Source of the DNA: Microbotryum silenes-acaulis
Lineage: Eukaryota; Basidiomycota; Microbotryomycetes; Microbotryales; Microbotryaceae
NCBI GenBank assembly: GCA_003665825.1
Contig: QPFY01000029.1
Coordinates: 1 to 57,960 of the forward strand
DNA length: 57,960 nt
Direction of reading: 5' to 3'
The notes beneath the pieces are model-generated. The model was not told the DNA's origin, ran no database searches, and worked only from the letters and a program-made list of their open reading frames with translations. Position 1 is the stretch's first letter; each line of letters starts with the position of its first letter. Both the position numbers and the translations under genes were made by a program. This document shows, one piece after another, positions 22,101 through 30,200 of this stretch.

Positions 22101-25100
22101 AAAAGATCTTGGTGAACGAAAGGCATGGCTGGAACATCGCTGACGTTAACAGATTCAGGGTGTTGGGCGCATTGGTGTCGCCAAACTGCATGACCCGCGA
22201 CGTGTACGTGCCCGTGACCGTGGCAAAGCCGGTGCGATCGACGTGCTCGGGTATGACCCGCACCTGCTCAAAGGCTGCGGCCACATCGAACTTGGACCGG
22301 TAACGCGAGCGGGCGACTTCATAGCGCACACTGGTCATGTCGGGGATGGGCGAGAATCGCTTCGCGGTATTGCTGTTGCGAGCCCGGAGGTCGATGACGA
22401 AACGAGCGGTCTGCGAGTTCTTTTTCGGAATGGCAAAGACCGGGGCTGCCGAATCGATCGGACCTGAAACCCAGAAGTGACCGCGAGTGTACTTAGCTGA
22501 GTGCTCCGCCCATTGGCTTCGATATTTGTCGGCGAGGGGGTACACCTTGGGCTTGACCTTCTCGTTTGGGTCGATCAGAGGGATTTCGTGATTTACGGGT
22601 CGGTACGGCGGGAGTCGGTCCATGGGGAGCGAATCTACGAACACATCAGAGTATTTCTCGAGTAAGGCAGCTAATCGTGTTCGTGCTTCGGACTCGGACA
22701 AATCCTCGAGCGCCGGGCCATCGACGACATCCAGCAGTGGGTTGTGCGGCTCGAGGCCAATAATCTCGTCGTCGGGAAGCAACCCCGGGTGATTGTAGCC
22801 GATGGCGGAACCGGCAAAGATGGGCGCCACAGTGACTGCGCGATCCCACTCATGAGTGCCCAGGGCGACGGGTTGCGAAGGGCCTGGGTGCGCGACCGTG
22901 AAGGCGCCCCAGCCAACGAGCATGCCTGTATCCTTAAGAAAGGGCAGCCCCAAGATGGCATCGTACCCAGTCACCCGGAAGATAAAGAACGCTCGCGAAC
23001 CAAGGTCGAGGGCGCCCGACAGAAAAGGGGCGGTGGCGAACACAGCACATCGGTCGGACGTATCCTTGGTGCCGAGGCGCAAGTGCAACGGCGCGGTCAA
23101 ACGGGCCGTTGCGAAGCTCGGGTCGGCTCGCACCACCTCCTGGTCCACCAAGTCGATCTCTGACCCAGAATCGATCAAACAACGCAGGACCCTCCCAGAA
23201 GGCAGCGTCCAAGCGATGACGTTGCGGGCGCGCACAATGGCGGGCTCGACAGGTCGGTTGGGTTCGTCGATGTCGAGCAGGGGTGCGGCGGACGCCAAGA
23301 GAGACACACCCGACGGCACAGGAATCTGGAAAGAGCTCACCGAAGCAGTCCTTTCCGCCTTGCGAGACGACACCACTTCCGGCCCCCAATAACGACGCAA
23401 GCGCGCCTTGGCATCAGCGTAAGACAAGACATCTTCCACCGCGTCAAGCGCGGAGTCAGTCAGGCTGTCGTCGAAACGAAGCGAGTCTGCATCATTTGCC
23501 GAGGCGGTCGGCTGTGAACTACTCGATGTAACCTCAACTTCCAGCGAAGAAGACGCGACATCTTTCACTCGTCCAACAGGGTCTGCGGAGGGCCAAAAAG
23601 GGTGCGTCACTGAGGCGGAATCGAAACTCAACGGTCGAGTCTGATCAGGCTCAAGTGGGAGGGAAGATCTCACCTGGGGGTCCTCGGCACCTTCTGAGCC
23701 CGAAGACCATTCCTCCTCGTCGAAATTGGCCACGGCAATCGCGGATAGCTGGACGACTGCGGGAGATTGACGCTCGGAGGTACAGTGCTGTGAGAAGTGA
23801 CCGCCTTGGCCACAATTGAAACAGGCCATACTCGTAGGTACTCCTCCTGGTGCGGGCGAAAACCACGTTGGTCGATCCTTCCACAAGTGCGACTGTTGCC
23901 ATTTGGTGGCGCGGTCGACCCATCGAGCTCGGCGGATCTGCGAGCGCTGGTCGTTGTTTGTTGTGGGTGGGGTGGTGCGTGGAGCATGCGAAATCGCTCC
24001 AAAGGTCGCGGTGCGAGTCGAAGGGGTGGCAGCCGGCGTCGGTGTCGAAATCTCGTCGGCGATGGCGGCCCATTCGGTGATTTCGTCGAGGGACGGGACC
24101 GTCCGACCGAACCTCCCTGTGATCACTAAAGAGTTGTCCCTATGTTCGCGTAACATACCTGCGCGGACTTCACGCTTGGCTACATCGTTCAAGGATTGGT
24201 AGAACGCCGTGGCGAGCTGAAGTGCCGAGAGACCGAAGCTCGGGTTGTCGTGCATGAACGTGCGGTAGCGCGCGCGCCATTCGCCGACATGGTCGTACGC
24301 CCGAGACGAAGATTGGCGGCACCCGTAGAATTCTTCGGCCACTCGGTCGGCGAACCCAGGGTCCGGCCAACGACGTCCCACTGCCGTCATGAGCGACGTC
24401 CAGCAGTGAGGGCGCCTGTCCCGGATCGCGTCCCTCAACTCGTCGACGGCCCAATCGTGAGGGGACTGGCGGCGCTGGCGAGACGTCGAACGGGCGAATA
24501 GGGTGGCCACGAGCTGGACGACGCGGTCGGTGGTGAACAGTTCGTCGATCGCGATGTCGCACAAAAGTGAGAGGTACGAGTTCCCGAATGCAGTGAAAGT
24601 CACCAACCTTTCCGGGTGATCCCCGGTCCATAACCCTTCCCGGTCGGGCAATGTCCCTCTCCAACGAGAGCTAATCACCGCCGGGGAAGGGCCGTCCCTG
24701 ATTTCGCTGTGAGATTCCCCCCCAGGGGCACGAGCAAGGGGGTCAGCGGTAGTGTTGGAGCGTCCCGAAAATTGGTGCGGAGGGACATCCAGGGGGACCG
24801 ATCTCACCGGCGTGAACTCACCGGCCCGAACTGCGGCTGGTTCAGTCAAGCCAGCCCGCGCCGCAGCCGGTTCAGTGGAGTTCTTCAAAAGGCGCTCTAC
24901 CAGTTTCTCCAAGTGCTGAACTCGATGATCGGAGTCGAGGCGTCGAGCTTCGGATTCTTCGAGGCGAGCTTCGAGCGACATCAGAGCGGCGGCGGTATGG
25001 GCCGGTTTCGGCGGTGGGGACTTAAAGGATTCTGGGCGCCCGGCCTCGTCGTCGCGGAGAGGGCTGACGCTGTCTCCGGCAAAGACGCGCGACGTGTCAC

Positions 25101-25716
25101 GTTCGTCGGCCATGGCGAGCTCGCGATTCAACGGTCGGCGATTCCGGGGTGAACGGTGGCGAGGGCGAGAGGGCTGGAAGAAAGGGTAGGAGGGAAGAAC
25201 GCGTTCGTCGTCGGACTCGGTGAAGGAGGTCACGAAAGACAGTGACGCGTTCGTGGGGGATGAGTTCGGCAACGGGGAGGAGGCTGACGACTCGAGATCA
25301 GACGGCGGGGATGACTGCTCGTCCAGGGTATGGGACTTAGCAGTTGTAGAAGTTCTGATCGTTGTTGGCGATGCCGGACTTGAAAAAAGTGACAGGCGAC
25401 GTCGGCGGGGATGACGTCGTCTACACGATGAAGGACGTGGGGGTCGAGGAGTATCGGCTGTGGTGGCGGCAGTCGACGAGGGAGCGATCGAAGAGGGGTG
25501 TTGACAGAAAAGCTCGCGGAAGTCAAGTATAACGGACTTTATTCCAACGATCGGCAAGGAGAGGGGGGGGAGCCAATAAGATGATGAGCGGACCAGGCTC
25601 CGGGGGAAGGTGTCGAAACCGAAGGGAGGGACTACCCAGGCGCCGAGGGAACTCAGCCAAATCAAACTACTCCAAGAGGTCGCCTCAGGGGTAAAAAGGA
25701 TTGCTCGCGGGAGCAC
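19111..25716 (-). CDS. Gypsy-1 Gag-Pol polyprotein with C-terminal chromodomain (2201 codons open)
   Basis: One uninterrupted frame encodes all functions. Approximate positions: Gag with zinc knuckle CFNCGQGGHFSQHC (630); protease LIDSGSEIDLV (844); reverse transcriptase with FDVAAAFEQV (1143) and catalytic FFDD (1205); RNase H LFTDASRVGIG (1355); integrase HHCC finger HAGH...CRSCEDC (1770-1800), then catalytic AIDFMTG, SDRDPKF and the DGSSEN Glu (1833-1930); a GPF-type segment GPFRIRA; and a chromodomain near 2140-2195 (PERIVRDQR...FLVRWVG...DDTWMSEQSL). The frame is open back to 25716 inside the 5' LTR. A Met at 25113 (MADERD), conserved in Gypsy-2, is a plausible start, but upstream residues are also conserved, so the true start is unresolved. 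Chromodomains of this class direct integration to modified histones. Confidence 0.93.
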   Translation of the reverse strand: MLPRAILFTPEATSWSSLIWLSSLGAWVVPPFGFDTFPRSLVRSSSYWLPPLSLPIVGIKSVILDFRELFCQHPSSIAPSSTAATTADTPRPPRPSSCRRRHPRRRRLSLFSSPASPTTIRTSTTAKSHTLDEQSSPPSDLESSASSPLPNSSPTNASLSFVTSFTESDDERVLPSYPFFQPSRPRHRSPRNRRPLNRELAMADERDTSRVFAGDSVSPLRDDEAGRPESFKSPPPKPAHTAAALMSLEARLEESEARRLDSDHRVQHLEKLVERLLKNSTEPAAARAGLTEPAAVRAGEFTPVRSVPLDVPPHQFSGRSNTTADPLARAPGGESHSEIRDGPSPAVISSRWRGTLPDREGLWTGDHPERLVTFTAFGNSYLSLLCDIAIDELFTTDRVVQLVATLFARSTSRQRRQSPHDWAVDELRDAIRDRRPHCWTSLMTAVGRRWPDPGFADRVAEEFYGCRQSSSRAYDHVGEWRARYRTFMHDNPSFGLSALQLATAFYQSLNDVAKREVRAGMLREHRDNSLVITGRFGRTVPSLDEITEWAAIADEISTPTPAATPSTRTATFGAISHAPRTTPPTTNNDQRSQIRRARWVDRATKWQQSHLWKDRPTWFSPAPGGVPTSMACFNCGQGGHFSQHCTSERQSPAVVQLSAIAVANFDEEEWSSGSEGAEDPQVRSSLPLEPDQTRPLSFDSASVTHPFWPSADPVGRVKDVASSSLEVEVTSSSSQPTASANDADSLRFDDSLTDSALDAVEDVLSYADAKARLRRYWGPEVVSSRKAERTASVSSFQIPVPSGVSLLASAAPLLDIDEPNRPVEPAIVRARNVIAWTLPSGRVLRCLIDSGSEIDLVDQEVVRADPSFATARLTAPLHLRLGTKDTSDRCAVFATAPFLSGALDLGSRAFFIFRVTGYDAILGLPFLKDTGMLVGWGAFTVAHPGPSQPVALGTHEWDRAVTVAPIFAGSAIGYNHPGLLPDDEIIGLEPHNPLLDVVDGPALEDLSESEARTRLAALLEKYSDVFVDSLPMDRLPPYRPVNHEIPLIDPNEKVKPKVYPLADKYRSQWAEHSAKYTRGHFWVSGPIDSAAPVFAIPKKNSQTARFVIDLRARNSNTAKRFSPIPDMTSVRYEVARSRYRSKFDVAAAFEQVRVIPEHVDRTGFATVTGTYTSRVMQFGDTNAPNTLNLLTSAMFQPCLSFTKIFFDDVHVHSDTRRAHLRHIEILLMTLRHYRFYLGSKKSEWFSKSLDSLGAIISDNGIKVDPAKWERIRQWPIPCNKCDIQRFLGTVNWMRDHLSHLSTILEPITALLAQSTSWRWNDREQQAFNTVKSLVPATLRPIDGVKVTSGEHKIYLFTDASRVGIGACLASGPTRSQAVPTRFFSAKFNGAQLNYHVTDKEFLAVVSACRAFEQHLIGYPFVIVTDHQALRTIKTQKLRQTPRHIRMCLELSRFDFEFEFIAGRNNSLADSLSRLWEVKEGSYKDQVKENELEDMFFDGERHGFTTPGESLPEERPYTSPSPDRLPPVDFALGHQRDDCEAGSPGYYALKEESQDKEVNGRDLGNLFLKEECHEFTTPGESLLEERPYTSPSHDRLPPVDCAFGPWGHGYNAGSPGSHRLAENIMDAVDLSTGPLPPPIAVNRVHAIAAAPANDPPIPVDADADELDLLGVAADAVNDAPVLHRPPDPLSQPFLDTVIRTYAHDSQAQVIIDDPLSWPMFRVTEEGRILRVHPDESLSLFVPRGLATGVVDSDKVPSLRELVLSEIHRSVGHAGHRITLAAIRPLYWWSSMSADCAEFCRSCEDCARGKASTQVPYGRLHPMPIPSGPWEQVAIDFMTGLPPVEFEGMMVAQIMVVTDTWGKMVHLIPLPADADSELVADKYYATIFRLHGAPSAIVSDRDPKFTSQFWRALQAKIGTVLRMSTAAHPETDGSSENRIKMVTQTLRIMVSSNHEAWASRLVEAEFALNSSVAVSTSLSAFEATYGYLPRRWPTDSWSVSAVPRAEAFARTRQLRNLDVTDAIIGARLDKSYQANKHRRPDDPAFRTGSYVYLSTKNLAVPEGMKSKLLPRYIGPFRIRAASPATSSYDLELPPAMSRVHNRFHARLLRPYIENDAERFPGRDPAVLFVEDVADAADNSAIPERIVRDQRNARGARSFLVRWVGRNDTDDTWMSEQSLRLDHPSVLDAYFARLDRSNRRLAAR
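20915..21290 (-). repeat. 213-bp (71-aa) tandem duplication in the RNase H-integrase linker
   Basis: Two units with a 213-bp period (GCAACCG at 20931 and 21144) encode similar peptides sharing FTTPGESL, EERPYTSPS and DRLPPVD. This low-complexity linker is not a known catalytic domain. The same two units occur alone at 26229-26598. Confidence 0.75.
25367..25389 (-). other. Gypsy-1 presumed primer-binding region
   Basis: On the minus strand CTTTTTTCAAGTCCGGCATC follows the 5' LTR directly. Gypsy-2 has nearly the same sequence at 27268-27290. It lacks the TGG start of a tRNA-3'-end site, so either an unusual tRNA or self-priming is used. Confidence 0.4.
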
Positions 25717-25961
25717 CGGTAAAAACCCTGAGGCCGTGCCTCAGCTAGCAAAAAAGATAAAACAAATCGAAAGAAGATTGCGCTCGCAGCGCATCGAACC
25801 TGCAACCAGCGGGTGCGCGCCCACGCGCCAAACGGCTACACCACGACGCCCGCGATGCTTGAAACGAATCCGCCATTGGGTCAAGTCATCGCTACCTGCA
25901 CACAACCTCGGGGAGGACTTCCTTTGAGTACTGCTGTCAGTGTACCGCTGTCATCCTGACA
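25390..25961 (-). repeat. Gypsy-1 5' LTR (572 bp)
   Basis: Partner of 18518-19089. In sense orientation it begins at 25961 and ends at 25390. The gag-pol open frame starts within it. Confidence 0.92.
25750..25843 (-). promoter_or_regulatory. Pol III-like unit in the Gypsy-1 5' LTR
   Basis: Same arrangement as in the 3' LTR: A-box-like motif at 25843-25827, B box at 25800-25791, and T runs ending at 25750. Confidence 0.4.
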
Positions 25962-26046
25962 GAACTCTCGCGTCTCTGGCGCGAACATGATCCTCGGTGC
26001 TGTTAAGTCGTATGTCTCGGGAGGGGACTGGATCGGCAACCAGTAA

Positions 26047-26228
26047 GTACACGAGACACAGTACTAGTGGTAGGAAGTATATTGGAGCGTTAGGGGGAAG
26101 ACTAAAGAGGCTCGCAGTTCGAGTGCGCGAAATATCTCTAAGTCCAAAAGGGGTCCAAGCGGCGCGCGGCTGGCCAGACTGGGCGCGGGTTGGAGATCGA
26201 CCTAAGCAAGAGTGTATGGAATTCAACA
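26047..26228. other. Unassigned sequence after LINE-3 ORF1
   Basis: About 180 bp with no open frame and no match elsewhere in the window. Its left edge follows the LINE-3 ORF1 stop, and its right edge meets a Gypsy fragment. It may be the rest of LINE-3. Confidence 0.4.
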
Positions 26229-26598
26229 CAATCAACAGCCGGCAACCGATCGTGCGAAGGTGAGGTGTAAGGACGTTCCTCGAGGAGGCTCTCACCGGGC
26301 GTAGTGAACTCGTGGCATTCTTCCTTCAAGAACAAATTCCCCAAATCCCGTCCATTCACATCCTCGTCTTGCGATTCCTCCTTGAGCGCGTAGTATCCGG
26401 GAGAGCCTGCCTCGCAATCGTCGTGTCGGGGCCCGAGGGCAAAATCAACAGGAGGCAACCAATCGGGAGATGGTGAGGTGGGAGGACGTTCCTCGGGGAG
26501 GCTCTCACCGGGCGTAGTGAATCCGTGGCGTTCTCCATCAAAGAACATGTCCTCCAACTCATTCTCCTTGACCTGATCCTTGTACGATCCCTCCTTGA
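26229..26598 (-). mobile_element. Gypsy fragment limited to the duplicated linker region
   Basis: Closely similar to Gypsy-1 20917-21286, from the CACAATCAACAG block to the TACGATCCCTCCTTGA block, including both linker units. Minus-strand peptides FTTPGESLPEERP and FTTPGESLLEERPYTSPSHD are visible. It has no LTR and no catalytic domain. Confidence 0.8.
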
Positions 26599-26705
26599 TG
26601 AAAGGGCACTACCTCAACGAAGTAGGGAGCCCTCACGATTCTTCCACGAGAGCGTCAACGACCGAACCCGAAAGGGGAGGGAGACGCGGGGAGGGGGAGA
26701 TCGGC
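26599..26705. other. Short unassigned sequence before Gypsy-2
   Basis: About 107 bp, purine-rich at its right end. Nothing recognised. The last five bases (tcggc) would be the left target duplication of Gypsy-2, whose right end is not in the window. Confidence 0.35.
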
Positions 26706-27267
26706 TGTCAGGATGACAGCAATACTCGAAGGAAGCCCCCAAGGCTATATGCGGGTAGAGTTGACTTGACCGGATGCTTACCTTGTTTCAAGCATCGTCG
26801 GCGTGATGGCGTAGGCGTGAGGCGCGCGGGCGCGCACTCGGTGGTCGAGGGTTCGATGCGCCCAGAGCGCAATCTTCTTTTGGTTTGTTTTATCTTTTTG
26901 TTAGCCGAGGCGCGGCTTCAGGGTTTTTACCGGTGCTCCCGCGAGCAATCCTTTTTACCCCTGAGGCGACCTCTTGGAGTGGTTGATTTGGCTAAGTCCC
27001 CTCTGTGCCTGGAGCAGTCCCTTCCTTTTAGTCTTACCACCTTCCCCCGGAGCTTGGTCCGCTCTTCTTGTTTTGTTGCCCTTCCTCTTCTTGTCGATCG
27101 TTTGGGAATTAAGTCCGTTATACTTGATTTCCTGCGAGCCTCTCGACCGACTCCCCTCCTCGGTTGCTCCTCCGTCGACTGCCGCCGCAACAGCCGACGC
27201 TTCCTGAAATCCCCCCCCTCGCACCAACGCGTGTAGACGACGTCATCCCTGCCGACGTCGCCTGTCA
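26706..27267 (+). repeat. Gypsy-2 5' LTR (562 bp)
   Basis: It begins TGTCAGGATGACAGC and ends GTCGCCTGTCA like the Gypsy-1 LTR, with many substitutions in between. Immediately followed by the conserved T-rich CAAGTCCGGCAT segment. Confidence 0.88.
26807..26899 (+). promoter_or_regulatory. Pol III-like unit in the Gypsy-2 LTR
   Basis: A-box-like TGGCGTAGGCGTGAGGC (26807-26823), B box GGTTCGATGC (26850-26859), then T runs at 26888-26891 and 26895-26899. The boxes, their order and the T-run are kept although the surrounding LTR has diverged from Gypsy-1. Confidence 0.42.
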
Positions 27268-27285
27268 TTTTTTTCAAGTCCGGCA

Positions 27286-30200
27286 TTGCCGACAACGATC
27301 CGCACCTCTACAACCGCTTCGTCCCCCGCCCTGGACGAGCATTCACACCCACTCTCTGACCCTGAGTCGTCAGCCTCCTCTCCGTTGCCGAACTCATCCG
27401 CGACGAACGCGTCGCTGTCCTTCCCGACTTCCTTCACAGAGTCCGACGACGAACGCGTTTATCCTTCCTACCCTTTCCGCCAACCGTCTCGTGCTCGTCT
27501 TCGTTCGCCCCGTAATCGCCGACGGTTGAGCCACGAGATCGCCATGGCCGACGAGCGCGACATGTCCCACGCCGCCGCCGATGATCGAGACGCTCCTCTC
27601 CGCGACGAAGACCCCGGGCGCGCGAAACCGCCTAAGTCCCCGCCACCACACGCGTACCACACCGCCACCGCCCTCTCATCCCTCGAAACCCGCCTCGAGG
27701 AATCCGAAGCACGTCGTATCGACTCCGAGGAACGCGTTCAGCACTTGGAGAAGTTGGTGGAGAGTTTACTGAAAAGCTCATCTGAACCAGCTGTGGCGCG
27801 GGCCGGATTCTCTGAACCAGCCGCAGCTCGGGCCGGGGAGTTTACGCCGGTGAGATCGGTCCCCCTGGACGTCCCCCCGCACACATTTTTGGGACGTTCA
27901 GGCAATACCGCTGACCCCCTTGCTCGTACCCCTGGGGGGGAATCTTACAGCGCACGAAGGGACGGCCCTTCCCCGGCGGTGATCAGCTCTCGTTGGAGAG
28001 GGACATTACCCGACCGGGAAGGGCTCTGGACCGGGGATAACCCGGATAGGTTGGTCACTTTCACTACATTTGGGAAGTCGTACTTGTCTCTACTTTGCGA
28101 CATTTCGACCACCGACCGGGTCATCCAGCTCGTGGCGACTTTATTCGTTCGTTCAACATCGCCCCAGCGCTGTCAGTCTCCGCACGACTGGGCCGTTGAT
28201 ACGATGACGGATGCGGTCCGGGACGAGCGACCTCATTGCTGGACGTCACTGATGACAGCAGTAGGACGTCGTTGGCCGGATCCCGGCTTTGCCGACCGAG
28301 TGTCCCAAGATTTCTACGGGTGCCGTCAGTCTGCGTCTCGCGCCTATGACCATGTGGGCAAATGGCGTGCTCGGTACCGAGCGTTTATGCACAATAACAC
28401 CAGCTTCAGCCTTTCGGCCCTTCAACTCGCCACCACCTTTTATCAATCGCTGAGTGATGGGGCTAAGCGGGAAGTGCGGGCCGGTATGCTACGGGAATAT
28501 CGGGATAACTCACTTGTGACTATAGGGAGGTTCGGACGAACTGTCCCGTCCCTCGATGAGGTTACCGACTGGGCCGCCATCGCCGACGACACCGGCACGA
28601 CATCAGTTGCAACCCCGCCGATTCGTACTGCGACTTATGGAGCAATTGCGAAAACGCCACGCACCGCCCCGTCCACGGCAAACGACGACGAGCGTACCCA
28701 GATCCGTCGAGCTCGATGGATGGACCGCGCCGGTAAATGGCAACAGGCCCACCTGTGGAAGGATCGGAAGACGTGGTTCTCGCCGGCATTGGGTGGGGTA
28801 CCCGCCAGCATGGCATGTTTTAATTGTGGTCAAGCCGGCCATTTCTCGCATCATTGTACAGCGGAGCGACAATCCCCCTCGACCGTCCAAATATCAGCGA
28901 TCACCTTCGCCGACATGGACGAGGACGAATGGTCGTCGGCCTCAGGTGACGTTGAGGACCCCCAGGTGAGATTCCCCCTTCTCCTCGAGCCTGATTTGAC
29001 TCGACCGTCGAGTTCCTCATCCGCCTTAGTGACGCACCGATCTTGCCCACCCGCAGACCTAGTTGGACGAGCGAAAGACGTCGCCTCTTCTTCTTTTGAA
29101 GTTCAGACTTCATCAAGTAGCTCGCCTCCAACCGTGCCGGCAAATGATGCAGATCGACATCGTCTCGACGATAGCCGGGCTGACATCGCGTTTGACGCGG
29201 TGGAAGATGTCTTGTCTTACGCTGATGCCGCGTCGCGCTTGTGTCGTTATTGGGGGCCGGAAGTGGTGTCGTCTCGCAAGGCGGAAAGGACTGCTTCGGT
29301 GAGCTCTCTCCAGATTCCTGTACCGTCGGGTGTGTTGAATTTCATTCTACTACAATCCTTCGAACACTTCAACCTTGCGCCGCAACTTACCCGGCCCGCC
29401 CATTTTCTTGCCTCGAGCGCCTTTCGCCTCGGCGCATTCTCGCCTCGAGCGCCTTTTCGCCTCGGCGCGTTCTTGTCTTGGGCGCCTTTCGCCTTCGCAG
29501 CCAAGCCGCCCCCTTGTCTCCGCCCCCGCGCCAGCCTGCTCAACTCACGCTCGCGCGCCGCCGCCTCCACGCCGGGACTTAGTCAGTCCGCACTCTCCAG
29601 CCTAGCCGAGCCAACGCCTCCGCCTCGCCACAGCCAGTTTGCCACCGCCGACCTCATGACCCATCGGCCATGCAGAACATCGCCCACTCATGATGCCCGC
29701 GGTTCGCAACCTGAAGCCTGTCGTCACGGATCGCCTCACTCAACAACTCTGGATCGTGCAGATAAGTTTCCCCTCGTGTCCGTCGTCCAACACGACACCC
29801 CTCAGAGCCTCGATGGTCCACTTGGAGTTCGGTCTTGAAGCTTCGCATTGTGTTAGCCCAGTTTGTCTTAGCGCGGCCCTTTGCTAAGAACCTCACCCGA
29901 CTCGCGCGCCCTCGCGCCTCTCTTCCTCTTCTCTACCGCTTCCCAACATTAGCTAGACCGCTAATCTTCGGTAGAGAACAGGTTAGTTGCAATCACATCA
30001 ACCGCTTCCCAACATTAGCTAGACCGCTAATCTTCGGTAGAGAACAGATCGTCCAGCCGCACCGCGTCCGTCTCGTCAGACCGCGCCTGTGCCGCCGCAC
30101 GACCTCTCCGCCCGGACCGTCCGTCGCAACCTTGCCACGTCGACGCTTCTACAGTAGCCCTAGCGGTCGCTACGCCAACCTCCCAAGGTCCTGCAGCCTA

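Larger units (their letters stand above)
18518..25961 (-). mobile_element. Gypsy-1: complete Ty3/gypsy chromovirus-type LTR retrotransposon
   Basis: A 7444-bp element on the minus strand with two 572-bp LTRs that look nearly identical, one long gag-pol frame ending in a chromodomain, a G-rich polypurine tract next to the 3' LTR, and a gaact target duplication. The domain order protease-RT-RNase H-integrase-chromodomain is that of chromoviruses. The low LTR divergence suggests recent insertion. Confidence 0.93.
17338..26046 (+). pseudogene. LINE-3 ORF1 (third, divergent LINE), split by Gypsy-1
   Basis: The frame opens at 17338 (MPDPPGAHAAP) and encodes a relative of the LINE-1/2 ORF1 proteins: HVVQVRFTLP parallels NVVELRFIIS, HCAYLRLHADLF parallels YAAIVQFDDDDLF, and a CCHC knuckle CAVCDRAGHQWGAC sits near residue 340. 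Gypsy-1 is inserted after 18517 with duplicated gaact. Skipping 18518-25966, the frame continues for 26 codons to TAA at 26044-26046, giving 419 residues, so the host ORF was open when Gypsy-1 landed. No ORF2 follows; the element is truncated or rearranged downstream. Confidence 0.75.

Noticed and set aside
26042..26048. GTAAGT splice donor after LINE-3 ORF1
   Set aside because: It overlaps the in-frame TAA, and no branch point, acceptor or continuing exon was found.
26001..26228. Possible solo LTR (TGTTAAG...TTCAACA)
   Set aside because: No matching target duplication (ggtgc against caatc), and the left part is in frame with LINE-3 ORF1.
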